From the NCBI GenBank assembly GCA_965199865.1, contig CBDATU010000011.1, positions 434,001 through 498,000 on the forward strand: a stretch of DNA of 64,000 nt. The letters are read 5' to 3'. Under the pieces are notes generated by a model. It was not told the DNA's origin and ran no database searches. It saw nothing but the letters and a program-made list of their open reading frames with translations. Both the position numbers and the translations under genes were made by a program. The stretch is from JAPOUP01 sp965199865. GTDB taxonomy: Bacteria; Pseudomonadota; Alphaproteobacteria; Rhodobacterales; Rhodobacteraceae. Shown here one piece after another: positions 1-8,910 of the stretch (positions are counted from its first letter, which is position 1; every line of letters begins with the position of its first letter).

Positions 1-102
1 CGTTCGGCCTGTTGACAATTTTCAATGCAGCCGTCACATAGCGCGCCGGAAAGAGTACCCGCAACCGGGCGTTCCGTGGGCGCCAGACCGACGAGGAGAG
101 CT

Positions 103-2097
103 ATGATGGCCCAGATTTCCCTAACCTTTCCTGATGGCAGCATACATCAGTTCGAATCCGGCATAACTCCCGCCGAAGTGGCCGCGTCCATCGCGCCATC
201 ACTGGCCAGAAAGGCCATTTCCGCAACAGTGGACAGCCTGCATTACGATCTGCAGTGGCCCATTGAGCGGGACGCTCAGATCACGCTGCACACGCTGGCG
301 GATGATGCTCAGGCCCTTGAGCTGATTCGCCATGACTGTGCGCATATCATGGCACGGGCGGTGCAGGACATCTGGCCTGAAGTGAAGGTAACAATTGGGC
401 CAGTCATAGAACATGGCTGGTATTACGACTTTGACAGGAGCGAACCCTTCACGCCTGAGGATCTCGGCTTGATCGAAAGCAGAATGAAGGAGATCATCAA
501 TCGCCGTGATCCGGTGACGACGGAGCTGTGGGAACGCGAGCGGGCAAAGAGATATTACGCCGCGAATCTCGAACCGTACAAAGTCGAACTGATCGAGGCG
601 ATCCCTGAAGGTGAACCGATCCGGATGTACTGGCATGGTCACTGGCAGGATCTCTGCCGCGGGCCACATTTCCAGCATACCGGCCAGGTGCCCGCCGACG
701 CTTTCAGGCTGACAGGTGTTGCGGGGGCGTATTGGCGCGGTGACAGCTCACGACCCATGCTGCAGCGCATCTACGGCGTCGCCTTCAGAAACAGGAAAGA
801 CCTCAGGACGCACCTGACTATGCTGGAGGAAGCCGCGAAACGTGACCACCGCAAGCTCGGGCGCGAGATGAATCTGTTTCACATGCAGGAGGAAGCGCCC
901 GGGCAGGTGTTCTGGCATCCGAGTGGCTGGAGAATCTTTACGACCCTGCAGGATTACATGCGTCGCAAGCAGACCCAGGGCGGATATGTGGAAGTGAACA
1001 CGCCTCAGGTGGTCGACCGAAGGCTCTGGGAGGAATCCGGGCATTGGGAAAAGTTCCAGGAGCATATGTTCATCGTCGAGGTTGATGAGGAACATGCACG
1101 GGAAAAGGCTGTCAGCGCGCTGAAGCCGATGAACTGCCCCTGTCATGTGCAGATATTCAAACAGGGTCTTAAGTCCTATCGTGACCTGCCTCTGCGCATG
1201 GCTGAGTTCGGATCCTGCAGCCGATATGAGCCCTCGGGCGCCCTGCATGGCATCATGCGTGTGCGTGGCTTCACGCAGGACGATGCGCATATTTTCTGCA
1301 CGGAGGATCAGATTGAGAGTGAAACCTCCATCTACATCAAATGGCTGACAGAGGTTTATTCCGAGCTCGGCTTCCCTGAATTTAAGGTGAAGTATTCCGA
1401 CCGACCCGAAGTGAGGGCAGGTGCCGATGACGTGTGGGACCGGGCGGAACAGGCATTGCTGGACGCTACGCACAAAGCGGGTCTGGAGCCCGATCTCAAT
1501 CCGGGCGAGGGAGCGTTCTACGGACCCAAGCTGGAATTCGTTCTCACGGACGCCATCGGCCGGGATTGGCAGTGCGGGACCCATCAGGTGGATTTCGTGC
1601 TGCCTGAGCGGCTTGGAGCCTCATATATCGGCCCCGACGGCGACAGGCACCGACCCGTCATGCTGCACCGTGCATGTCTGGGATCGTTCGAACGCTTTAT
1701 CGGAATCCTGATTGAAAGCCATGCCGGCAGGCTTCCATTCTGGCTTGCGCCACGGCAGGTGGTTGTGGCCTCAATCGTATCGGATGCGGATGGATATGTA
1801 GCCAGGGTGACCGCTGAACTGAAGTCGCAGGGCATTCGGGCCGAAGCGGATGTGCGCAATGAGAAGATCGGTTACAAGGTCCGTGAACACTCATTGGCAA
1901 AGGTGCCCGTGATACTGGCCTGCGGCATGAGGGAAACCGAGGAGGGCACGGTTTCGGTGCGGCGGCTGGGAGAGAAGCGGACGCATGTAAGGGCACTTGG
2001 CGACATATTGAACGAGCTCAGTGTCGAAGCCACACCACCGGATCTGCGGGACGGAGCCGGCGATCCCGCGAAGCAGGTCGAGACCGTTCGACACTGA
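103..2097 (+). CDS. thrS: Threonyl-tRNA synthetase
   Basis: Charges tRNA-Thr with threonine in the cytoplasm. The 664-residue product shows the full class II order: N-terminal TGS domain, editing domain with the HxxxH motif (HDCAHIMARAV), catalytic core with the zinc-site motif MNCPCHVQIF, motif 2 around RYEPSGALHGIMRVRGFTQD and motif 3 around HRACLGSFERF, then the C-terminal anticodon-binding domain. I place the start at the ATG at 103, which follows a GAGGAG Shine-Dalgarno (93-98) and begins the TGS domain. An in-frame ATG at 25 would add 26 residues without family support. Family length and motifs make the call secure. The next gene begins 193 nt downstream with its own promoter-like sequence. 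Confidence 0.97.
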   Translation: MMAQISLTFPDGSIHQFESGITPAEVAASIAPSLARKAISATVDSLHYDLQWPIERDAQITLHTLADDAQALELIRHDCAHIMARAVQDIWPEVKVTIGPVIEHGWYYDFDRSEPFTPEDLGLIESRMKEIINRRDPVTTELWERERAKRYYAANLEPYKVELIEAIPEGEPIRMYWHGHWQDLCRGPHFQHTGQVPADAFRLTGVAGAYWRGDSSRPMLQRIYGVAFRNRKDLRTHLTMLEEAAKRDHRKLGREMNLFHMQEEAPGQVFWHPSGWRIFTTLQDYMRRKQTQGGYVEVNTPQVVDRRLWEESGHWEKFQEHMFIVEVDEEHAREKAVSALKPMNCPCHVQIFKQGLKSYRDLPLRMAEFGSCSRYEPSGALHGIMRVRGFTQDDAHIFCTEDQIESETSIYIKWLTEVYSELGFPEFKVKYSDRPEVRAGADDVWDRAEQALLDATHKAGLEPDLNPGEGAFYGPKLEFVLTDAIGRDWQCGTHQVDFVLPERLGASYIGPDGDRHRPVMLHRACLGSFERFIGILIESHAGRLPFWLAPRQVVVASIVSDADGYVARVTAELKSQGIRAEADVRNEKIGYKVREHSLAKVPVILACGMRETEEGTVSVRRLGEKRTHVRALGDILNELSVEATPPDLRDGAGDPAKQVETVRH

Positions 2098-2142
2098 CCG
2101 GGAACCGGAGGGGACAATGCGATGGCTGAGGCGGCCTCGGTT

Positions 2143-2160
2143 CTGCGGAAGGCTCCGCAG
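2143..2160 (+). terminator. Small hairpin downstream of thrS
   Basis: A 7-bp perfect stem (CTGCGGA/TCCGCAG) with a 4-nt loop lies 45 nt after the thrS stop. No T-run follows, so it may only be an RNA-end stabiliser or a weak terminator. Confidence 0.25.
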
Positions 2161-2205
2161 GGAAGGGGATTCCATGAGTGGCACCGTTGCACACAGACCT
2201 GTTAT

Positions 2206-2233
2206 TTGATGATGGTACGGAAGGGACTATAAT
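2206..2233 (+). promoter_or_regulatory. Candidate promoter of the bufferin operon
   Basis: TTGATG (2206-2211) and a consensus TATAAT (2228-2233) are separated by 16 nt and lie 57 nt before the bufA start. This is close to a sigma-70 promoter. In Caulobacter, bufferin operons are under ECF sigma control, but I see no clear ECF-type pair here. Confidence 0.45.
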
Positions 2234-2290
2234 TGATTCTCCATCGCTTGAGGCGATCAATCTGACCATTTGGACAAACAGGAGACTCGA

Positions 2291-2596
2291 ATGTCGACCA
2301 CTGTAAAGACCCTCGCTGTTGCCAGCGCTGTCGCTGCCGCCATCGCAGGCCATGCCACCGCTGTAAGTGCTGACGAATCCAAGGAGAAATGCTACGGTGT
2401 CTCGCTGGCAGGAGAGAATGACTGCGCTGCCGGACCCGGTACGACCTGCGCCGGTACCTCGACTGTCGACTACCAGGGCAACGCATGGACACTGGTCGAC
2501 GCTGGGACCTGCGCCGAGATCGAATTGCCAGCGATGGCGGACGGCACTGCGCGCCAGGGATCACTGGAGGCGCTTGAGCGCGACCTTCCCTCCTGA
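2291..2596 (+). CDS. bufA: Bufferin precursor peptide (DUF2282, BufA1 type)
   Basis: A 101-residue protein with an N-terminal hydrophobic signal-like segment (about residues 5-27) and four cysteines (C34, C45, C53, C74) in the DUF2282/BufA1 spacing, including CYGVSLAGENDC and GTTCAG. Bufferins are ribosomally made, post-translationally modified periplasmic peptides that bind copper; the adjacent MNIO enzyme converts core cysteines to thiooxazoles. The start at 2291 has an AGGAGA Shine-Dalgarno, and the in-frame ATG at 2270 has none. bufB follows after a hairpin-containing 117-nt spacer. The family is clear from the Cys pattern plus the bufB-bufC-DoxX neighbours; copper specificity here is inferred from the family. 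Confidence 0.9.
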   Translation: MSTTVKTLAVASAVAAAIAGHATAVSADESKEKCYGVSLAGENDCAAGPGTTCAGTSTVDYQGNAWTLVDAGTCAEIELPAMADGTARQGSLEALERDLPS

Positions 2597-2606
2597 TTCC
2601 TTTCAG

Positions 2607-2630
2607 GCCTCCAGCGGTTTCGCCGGAGGC
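2607..2630 (+). terminator. Hairpin between bufA and bufB
   Basis: GCCTCC-A-GCG and CGC-C-GGAGGC pair with a single A/C mismatch and a GTTT loop, 10 nt after the bufA stop. No U-tract follows, so it probably acts as an attenuator or mRNA stabiliser that lets precursor be made in excess over the enzymes. That role is inferred. Confidence 0.45.
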
Positions 2631-2713
2631 CACCACCATGCCATTGCAGCCAGATGTTTCATGTTTATGTGATCGCTAGTGGTTCCCATGCGGTGGTCCT
2701 GAGGACATAAGGG

Positions 2714-3574
2714 ATGCTTGATCAGGCCGCTCGCCGTTTTGACCGTCTGCCCGTCGCAGCCGGAGTTGGCTACAAGCCGCAGCATTACCAGGACATACTC
2801 GATGGCCCCGAGACGGTGGCCTGGCTGGAGATCCATGCCGAGAACTACATGGGCGATGGTGGACGTCCGCTCGCGCAATTGCGGAAGCTGGCCGAACGGT
2901 TCCCGATTTCCGTCCATGGCGTTGGCATGTCGATTGGGGGGGAGGCTCCCCTGGATTCCGAACATCTCGCCCGACTGAAGCATCTGGTCGACTGGCTGGA
3001 TCCTGCGAGTTTCTCGGAACATCTGGCCTGGTCAACGCATGACAGTCACTTCCTGAATGATCTTCTTCCCCTGCCATACAATTCTGCAACGCTGGAGCGG
3101 GTATGCGACCATATTGACGAAGTGCAGAACATGGTTGGAAGGCGGATGCTGCTCGAAAATCCCTCTTCCTATCTCGCCTTTTCAGACTCTACCCTGGCCG
3201 AAATCGATTTCCTGACCGAGATCACCCAGCGGACCGGCTGTGGGCTGCTGCTTGATGTCAACAACGTCTTCGTAAGTGCGGTCAACCAGCAGACCGACGC
3301 TGACAGCTACATTGATGGTTTCCCATTGCATCTTGTGGGCGAGATTCATCTCGGGGGACATGAGGACGATGCCGACGAAAGCGGTGCGCCGCTGCTGATC
3401 GACAGCCATAGCCGTGAGGTGATTGATCCGGTCTGGGCGCTATATGAGCGTACCGTCATGCGCGGCGGACCTAAGCCGACCCTGATCGAATGGGATAATG
3501 ATGTTCCGGACTGGCCGGTACTGGCTTCGGAAGCCCGGCGGGCAACAGCGATTCTTGAGGCCACCCCTGCGTGA
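2714..3574 (+). CDS. bufB: MNIO-family modification enzyme BufB (DUF692)
   Basis: A 286-residue TIM-barrel enzyme of the DUF692 family, now called multinuclear non-heme iron-dependent oxidases, which act on peptide cysteines. Conserved metal-ligand signatures are visible in order: EIHAENYM, SVHGVGMS, SEHLAW, LLENPSSY, LLLDVNNVFVS, EIHLGGH and EWDNDVP. It is expected to work with BufC on the BufA peptide in the cytoplasm before export. Its stop overlaps the start of bufC, indicating translational coupling. Length is normal for the family. Confidence 0.93.
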   Translation: MLDQAARRFDRLPVAAGVGYKPQHYQDILDGPETVAWLEIHAENYMGDGGRPLAQLRKLAERFPISVHGVGMSIGGEAPLDSEHLARLKHLVDWLDPASFSEHLAWSTHDSHFLNDLLPLPYNSATLERVCDHIDEVQNMVGRRMLLENPSSYLAFSDSTLAEIDFLTEITQRTGCGLLLDVNNVFVSAVNQQTDADSYIDGFPLHLVGEIHLGGHEDDADESGAPLLIDSHSREVIDPVWALYERTVMRGGPKPTLIEWDNDVPDWPVLASEARRATAILEATPA

Positions 3575-4323
3575 TGGCTGAACAGGCTGAATTCACCGAT
3601 GCGCTTCTGAACCCCGCGGAAGCGGTCCCTCCAGGTCTGGTCAATCCTGATGGCAGAAGGGCGGCAAAGCGGTTCGATGTCTATCGGAACAATGTCACGG
3701 CCAGCCTGACCGAAGCGCTTGAGACCGCGTTTCCAGTGATTCGCAAACTGGTGGGAGCGGCCAATTTCAGGGTTCTCGCAAGAGTCTACCTGCGTGAACA
3801 TCAACCAGATTCCCCGCTGCTGATGTTCTATGGAACACGGATGCCCGTCTTTCTGTCGACGTTCGAACCGACCCGCGAGCTCGGTTATCTTCCCGATGTC
3901 GCTCGACTTGAACTGGCACTTCGCCAGTCCTATCACGCAGCTGATTCAGTGCCTCTGGCACCAATCATGCTCCAGATACCGCCTGAGCGACTGATGGCTT
4001 CGAGGGTCAGGTTCGCGCCCTCCATACAGCTCGTTCAGTCAGACTGGCCCATCCATGGAATCTGGCGGTTCAATATGGAAAACGATGCTCCGAAGCCGCA
4101 GGCTTGTGGCGAGGATGTGCTGGTTAGCCGACCGGAATTCGATCCGCAACCGTCGACTTTGACACCGGGTGGCGGTAAATTCGTTGCGGCATTACTGGAG
4201 GGCGCAAAATTCGGTGAGGCGCTGGAAGCGGCTGTGACCGAAACGCCGGAATTCGATCTGGCCACTGCGCTTGGCGCGCTCTTTAAGGCCGCCGCCATAA
4301 CGGGACTTGACGAGGACGGATAA
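3574..4323 (+). CDS. bufC: BufC, MNIO partner protein (DUF2063)
   Basis: A 249-residue protein with the N-terminal DUF2063 domain (KRFDVYRNNVTASLTEAL, then AFPVIRKLVGAANF and YLREHQPDSPLL) that in bufferin and related MNIO systems serves as the leader-recognition partner of the oxidase. The start is either the ATG at 3574 (TGATG junction with bufB) or the GTG at 3571, three bases earlier; both give tight coupling. The stop abuts the DoxX start with no gap. Confidence 0.9.
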   Translation: MAEQAEFTDALLNPAEAVPPGLVNPDGRRAAKRFDVYRNNVTASLTEALETAFPVIRKLVGAANFRVLARVYLREHQPDSPLLMFYGTRMPVFLSTFEPTRELGYLPDVARLELALRQSYHAADSVPLAPIMLQIPPERLMASRVRFAPSIQLVQSDWPIHGIWRFNMENDAPKPQACGEDVLVSRPEFDPQPSTLTPGGGKFVAALLEGAKFGEALEAAVTETPEFDLATALGALFKAAAITGLDEDG

Positions 4324-5055
4324 ATGAATGGTCTGATATTCCTGCACAATGCCGCTCTCAACTGGACGGAGCGGCTTGCCCCGATACTGCTTCCTACATT
4401 GGCACGCTTTGTCTTTGCGGCGGTGCTGCTTGTTTACTACTGGAATTCGGGCCTCACCAAACTAGGCGGTGACGGCGTTGGTGGTCTGTTGAGCCCCACC
4501 TTCAATGCCTTTGCCCAGATCTTCCCGAAAGGCGCCGAGGCCGTAAGTTACGACATCACCCAGGCGTCGCTGTTCCAGAAGCTCGTGATCCTGGCCGGTA
4601 CCTGGGCGGAATTCGTCCTGCCGGTGCTCGTTGTCGCCGGACTGCTGACCCGGTTGTCCGCGCTTGGAATGATTGGTTTTGTCGTCGTACAGAGTCTCAC
4701 GGACATCTGGGGCCACAATGCCGATGCCGGAACGATCGGATCATGGTTCGACATCCACTCTGGTGCGCTGATCCTTGACCAGCGCGCGTTCTGGGTGTTC
4801 CTGCTGCTATATCTAGCGATGCGCGGGGCGGGACCGCTGTCGCTTGACGCGGCCATATCACGTCTTCTCTATCCTGGCGGTCCAGGTCGTGATGATGGAG
4901 AGACGAGACCGTCGGAGCCGGGTTACTCATTCTCAGGAATTCAGGGACCGGCCGCCCGGAAGGTGGAAACCAGGTCCAGTGAGGAAGTTGGCGTTGGGGC
5001 ACCGCGGCTTCCTCGAGCCAGACGTCCGACTGCCATAGCTGAACCTTACGGCTGA
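4324..5055 (+). CDS. DoxX-family membrane protein of the bufferin operon
   Basis: A 243-residue protein whose first ~185 residues are DoxX-like: a transmembrane segment near residues 27-42, a second near 88-110, and a third near 155-168, with GTWAEFVLPVLVVAGLLTR as the recognisable core. DoxX proteins commonly close bufferin and MNIO operons and may support membrane redox chemistry. It starts directly after the bufC stop. The last ~60 residues are hydrophilic, Pro/Gly/Arg-rich and unlike the family, so either the stop was lost or a frameshift extended the tail. Confidence 0.82.
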   Translation: MNGLIFLHNAALNWTERLAPILLPTLARFVFAAVLLVYYWNSGLTKLGGDGVGGLLSPTFNAFAQIFPKGAEAVSYDITQASLFQKLVILAGTWAEFVLPVLVVAGLLTRLSALGMIGFVVVQSLTDIWGHNADAGTIGSWFDIHSGALILDQRAFWVFLLLYLAMRGAGPLSLDAAISRLLYPGGPGRDDGETRPSEPGYSFSGIQGPAARKVETRSSEEVGVGAPRLPRARRPTAIAEPYG

Positions 5056-5057
5056 CC

Positions 5058-5079
5058 GTCCCGCTCAAAGGCGCGGGAC
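5058..5079 (+). terminator. Hairpin at the end of the bufferin operon
   Basis: GTCCCGC pairs perfectly with GCGGGAC around an 8-nt loop, two bases after the DoxX stop. There is no U-tract, so termination is likely but not proven. Confidence 0.45.
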
Positions 5080-5208
5080 ACGGATGTCGGAATCGGACGG
5101 TGCCAGGGAAGGTGTTGGCATCCCTGGAATGATGTTCCGTCCAGCAGTTCTTTGGAGCGGTGCGCGGGTTCTGCCACGCAGGTTGTCAGTTGCAGGGCGA
5201 CATCCACT

Positions 5209-5535
5209 TCAGGTGAGGATGGCGTTCCGAACATCCTTACTCCATCCCAGATGGAGTCTGCCCGCATTGTCGATCACCGGACGTTTCATCAGGGTCGGGT
5301 ACGCAGACAGCAGTGTCAGCGGATCACCCGATCGCTCCTTTCCACCGAGATTCCGCCATGTCGTCGAGCGGCGGTTCAGCAGATCCTCTCCAAAGGTGGC
5401 AAGAAACCGGCAAAGATCGGCCCTGGACACTCCTTCCGCCCGCACGTCTACAAATTCCACCTCGATGCCGCTATCTTTCAGCGATTTCCGCGCCCTGCGG
5501 CAGGTGTCGCAGTTCTTCAGCCCATAGAGTTTCAT
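5209..5535 (-). CDS. ArsC/Spx-family thioredoxin-fold protein
   Basis: A 108-residue protein beginning MKLYGLKNCDTCRRARK, with the CxxC-type active site of the ArsC/Spx/YffB superfamily, followed by the family features FVDVR, a TTWRNL segment and a late KRPVI element with the conserved Arg-Pro. Such proteins reduce arsenate with glutathione or glutaredoxin, or act as Spx-like regulators. The short form resembles YffB rather than a dedicated ars-operon enzyme, and no ars genes are nearby. It is transcribed toward the bufferin operon. Confidence 0.85.
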   Translation of the reverse strand: MKLYGLKNCDTCRRARKSLKDSGIEVEFVDVRAEGVSRADLCRFLATFGEDLLNRRSTTWRNLGGKERSGDPLTLLSAYPTLMKRPVIDNAGRLHLGWSKDVRNAILT

Positions 5536-5743
5536 TCATCCGCCCCTGTTGCGTGATCTCAAAATACACATCTGTCACGAAAGATTCACTTGCGTATTCC
5601 GTCAATTGCCCCATAATCCCACGCGTGACGGCAGATCATTCCCTCGAAGACCGCTCCTTGCGGGAGCAGCCAATCGAGCGTTCAGGACCTGGCTGCACCA
5701 AACCGCCGCAGATCCGCGGGCGGAATCGATCAAGGAGATACGA

Positions 5744-5950
5744 ATGCCAACTGGAACCGTTAAATGGTTCAACACCACTAAAGGCTATGGGTTCATTGCG
5801 CCGGACCAGGGCGGAAAGGATGTGTTCGTGCACATTTCCGCTGTCGAACGGTCTGGCCTTACTGGCCTCGCCGACAACCAGAAGGTGAGCTATGAGCTGC
5901 AGGAGGGTCGCGACGGGCGGTCCTCAGCCAGCAATCTCAAGCCCATCTAA
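5744..5950 (+). CDS. Cold-shock domain protein
   Basis: A 68-residue CspA-family protein, an OB-fold RNA chaperone. It carries the RNP1 motif (KGYGFIA) and RNP2 motif (DVFVHI) and starts TGTVKWFNTTKGYGFI. The ATG at 5744 has an AAGGAGAT Shine-Dalgarno. Upstream in-frame codons (from 5549) do not resemble the family, so that stretch is best read as a long 5' leader, typical of csp mRNAs that fold in a temperature-dependent way. The leader occupies about 200 nt between the divergent ArsC-like gene and this start. Confidence 0.95.
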   Translation: MPTGTVKWFNTTKGYGFIAPDQGGKDVFVHISAVERSGLTGLADNQKVSYELQEGRDGRSSASNLKPI

Positions 5951-6398
5951 CAGCCAATATCCGAGCCCATCGCTCTGTCCGGAGGTTCTGAACGGCCACA
6001 TGGACAGGCGGTGGGCCACCTCCCTTCAGTATCCGCAGATCCCCGCAGCCTGTCTTTAGGCCCTGATTGTCTGAATTGGGATGTATGGGCGCGGAACATT
6101 CACACTCCCCATATCTGTCTCAGGCTTGCCGGCGCTAGCTTCAGGTGGCGGGTGAGCTACAACCCATGCCTGCCTTGCTTACCACGACCGGAGGGACAGT
6201 CCGGCAGCGAGGCCAGACCAAATGAGGTCCGCTCATTCGTGAGCCGGATCGGCATATCCTGATTCGACGCGTCGTGCCTGGCGTTGTCATTCGTGCAGCT
6301 GGCGGTGCATTGTGGTCACAGGATAGTGTATCGGGGTGAAATCAGCGCCCTCATGCCACATCTTTGAGGCGAAATGTGACCAAGACAGGAGAAACGCA
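5951..6398. other. Gene-free stretch
   Basis: About 450 nt without a recognisable gene. Open frames here are short and have no family signature. Nothing supported beyond the probable promoter region of the next gene. Confidence 0.5.
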
Positions 6399-6857
6399 AT
6401 GTCCCTCACTCGACGTACCGCCATCGGCCTTCTACTCGCGGTGCCTACCACTGCCCTAACCGGTCGTGTTGCATTCGGCTCCGAGCCTGAAACGTTTCAG
6501 GCGGACGGACTCGCGATCCATGGCTATGACCCCGTGGCCTATTTCACCGAGGGTGAACCCGTGCTGGGCTCACCGGACCATTCGATCATCCATAATGGCG
6601 CGACCTGGCAGTTTTCCTCGGCTGCGAATCTGGCGGCATTTGAAGGCGATCCAGAAAGATATGGGCCGCGTTTCGGCGGATATTGTGCATATGCCGCTTC
6701 ACAGGGATATCTGGCACCGACAGTTCCAGAAGCCTGGACCATTCATGAAGACCGGCTGTATCTTAACTTCTCAATTCGGGTGCGCCGCCTCTGGAGTCGT
6801 GACATCGCCGGCAACATCGCGAAGGGGGAAGCGAACTGGCCGGGAATTCTTGGATAG
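6399..6857 (+). CDS. Exported YHS-domain protein
   Basis: A 152-residue protein with an N-terminal TRRTAIGLLLAVPTTAL segment that looks like a Tat or Sec signal peptide, then a YHS domain (GYDPVAYFTEGEPVLG, ATWQFSSAANLAAFE, YGPRFGGYCAYAAS). YHS domains occur in metal-related proteins, often with copper or heavy-metal functions, but the biochemical role of this exported group is not established. The start at 6399 follows AGGAGA. It converges with thyX. Confidence 0.85.
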   Translation: MSLTRRTAIGLLLAVPTTALTGRVAFGSEPETFQADGLAIHGYDPVAYFTEGEPVLGSPDHSIIHNGATWQFSSAANLAAFEGDPERYGPRFGGYCAYAASQGYLAPTVPEAWTIHEDRLYLNFSIRVRRLWSRDIAGNIAKGEANWPGILG

Positions 6858-7027
6858 GCATTCCGTGGTGCGAGCGTTCCAGGCGAGGGTGGCAGTCCAT
6901 CCACGAACGGCGTGAGCAATTGTGCGACATGGTGGAATTCCGCTCTGCGCTGAAGTGGCCCCCTGCCTTCGTCCATCCGGCATCGTCACGGGTTCCTTGA
7001 TCCTGGACCCTGAACGATGTCAGCGAG

Positions 7028-7987
7028 TCAGATCCGCAGAGCCTCGCGGAACTCCCGCCATTCACGTTTTGACATCTCTGAATCCTCCTGCGTCACGGTT
7101 TCGCCCCTGAGCATCCGCCTGACGCAGGCAGCCGCCTTTGACGAGAGAGTGATTCCGCCGATCCGGTAATCCCTGAACGCGGCATATGCGAGAGGAACCC
7201 AGTCTGCGACCACCTTTCCGATGGCTTCCGCATAGACCCTGATCTCATATTGGGCATGGGCATCCGCGCGCAGCCGCAGGAAATGGAAGAGATTGTGCAG
7301 GTCAACCTTCCAGTACCACTGCGTATAGACATTGGCTGTCAGGTTCATTCGGGCGAGTTCACGGGCGAGGCCGAGCCCTCCTTCGTCATCGGCCTTGAGC
7401 ATTTCCTCGTAATGGCCGTAACAGCGGGCGCTGTCGGTTCTGAGAATCTCGAGAACACGCTCGGCCTCAGTATCTGAAAGCATCTGCCCGCGGCCCTGGT
7501 TATTGACGGTGGACTGCGCGGCAAGAACTTCAGGAGCGGGGATGTAGAATTCCCGGTCGAGAACCGAATAGCGGGCGGAATATTCGTTCACGTTGGCTGT
7601 CCGGTGGCGGATCCACTGGCGCGCGACGAACACTGGCAGTTTGACATGCAGCTTGATCTCGCACATCTCAAACGGGGTCGAGTGCCAGTGGCGCATGAGA
7701 TATCGAATAAGTCCTTCGTCGTTCGACACGGATTTCGTACCCTTACCGTAACTCACGCGCGCGGCCTGACAGATGGCAGCGTCGTCGCCCATGTAGTCGA
7801 TGACCCGGATGAAGCCGTGATCAAGCACATCATGGGTTCGGTGGAGATGTTTTTCCATTCCGGGCGAGACTGCCCTCCAGGTCTGGTTCCGCACGCTTCG
7901 AAGGGCATCGACTTCGGCCTGCTGTTCGTTGGTCAATGGCATCAGCGGGTCTCTCCAGTCCAGATCAATCCCGATTCGGGGCTCCAT
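7028..7987 (-). CDS. thyX: FAD-dependent thymidylate synthase
   Basis: Makes dTMP from dUMP using methylene-tetrahydrofolate and FADH2. The 319-residue product has the ThyX signature at residues 127-140, RHRTANVNEYSARY, matching RHRxxSxNExSxRY except that Asn replaces the first Ser. Further conserved segments are ARVSYGKGTK and STPFEMCEI. The ATG at 7987 is preceded by GAGGAG on the minus strand. It is not in an operon with the genes around it. Confidence 0.96.
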   Translation of the reverse strand: MEPRIGIDLDWRDPLMPLTNEQQAEVDALRSVRNQTWRAVSPGMEKHLHRTHDVLDHGFIRVIDYMGDDAAICQAARVSYGKGTKSVSNDEGLIRYLMRHWHSTPFEMCEIKLHVKLPVFVARQWIRHRTANVNEYSARYSVLDREFYIPAPEVLAAQSTVNNQGRGQMLSDTEAERVLEILRTDSARCYGHYEEMLKADDEGGLGLARELARMNLTANVYTQWYWKVDLHNLFHFLRLRADAHAQYEIRVYAEAIGKVVADWVPLAYAAFRDYRIGGITLSSKAAACVRRMLRGETVTQEDSEMSKREWREFREALRI

Positions 7988-8346
7988 GTCTCCTCATTTG
8001 TATGTTCGGAATCGACCAGAGGGAATCAACTAGATGGATGCGGCGGTTGATTTGCCATCGCTGCGGAATGCCAGTGCCGGTCTTCAGGAGGAACTGCGTC
8101 GAAAGTCCGTTGCGTTGAACGGGCCGGGTAGCCCAGGCACCCTTTGAGACAGTCCGAGCCTCCTGTATGTCCGCAACCGCCGGATGGCTGGCGCGGTCCC
8201 CGGCGGATTGACCTGGGGTTGGTTTCCACTGATTCAGTCGACGTCATGCCGTTCCAGGTTCGGCATCCGCCACGATAGCCATATCGGAGACCAGTGCGAC
8301 GGGGGGCGGCTGAGGCGACGTCGGTACCACTCAGTTGCGGTAAGGT
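7988..8346. other. Gene-free stretch upstream of thyX and parD
   Basis: About 360 nt between two divergently oriented loci. I see no recognisable gene or element. Confidence 0.4.
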
Positions 8347-8642
8347 ATGCAGTCCGATTTATTCTGCCTACCAAAGGAAGCAGATATACCGCTGGTCCAG
8401 AAGAGCATCACCGTGACGGATCTACTGGAGCAATGGATCAGAACCCTGGTCGCAAGCGGCGAATATGGCAATGGCAGCGAGTATTTCCGCGATCTGATCC
8501 GCCGGGACCAGGAACGGCATGCCCGGTATCACGCCTTGAAGCAGGCTGTTCGGGACGGTCTGGATAGTGGTGTGAGCGCAGTTCAGTCGCGGAGATTTGG
8601 GATGAGACGGAGCGGCGCTATCACAACCGGCATGGCTCAGTA
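8347..8642 (+). pseudogene. parD: Broken ParD-type antitoxin
   Basis: The N-terminal ~77 residues are a ParD-like ribbon-helix-helix antitoxin (ITVTDLLEQWIRTLVASG, GNGSEYFRDLIRRD). Near 8575 the frame is lost; the expected C-terminus (SSVAEIWDETERRYHNRHG) continues in the next frame. At the place where a stop overlapping the parE start is expected, the sequence reads TCA rather than TGA, so the stop also appears lost. An intact ParD binds its own promoter and neutralises ParE. Confidence 0.7.
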
Positions 8643-8910
8643 TCGGATTGCCCCCGCTCGCCAATGTCGACCTCGTCGGGATCACCGCCTGCACCATGGA
8701 GATCTTCGGCATCGAACAGGCGCGCCGCTATCGTGACGAGTTCGAGACATGTTTCCGAACCTGGCAGACAACCCGCGGTCGAACATTTGGTGCCGGGACT
8801 GCGGTGCTGGAGGCATCGTTTGCATGTCCTCTTCGATCTCAAGAGACGGCGTGGTGTGCGCCAGAAACTCTTATGCCATTTCAACCTGATTGCCATGATG
8901 CGGCACTTCC
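8632..8910 (+). pseudogene. parE: Shattered ParE-type toxin
   Basis: Pieces of one RelE/ParE-fold toxin are spread over all three frames in the right order: MAQYRI, then ANVDLVGITACTMEIFGIEQ and ARRYRDEFETCF, then NLADNPRSN, then VPGLRCWRHRLHVLFDLKRR. At least three frameshifts separate them. The order and spacing match intact ParE proteins (about 95 residues), so this is a dead toxin downstream of a dead antitoxin. Confidence 0.65.

Noticed and set aside
748..1584. 278-codon frame antisense to thrS
   Set aside because: Shadow of a conserved gene; no domain signature or ribosome site.
2936..2942. G7 run inside bufB as a possible phase-variation tract
   Set aside because: Too short for efficient slippage and inside a conserved part of the gene.
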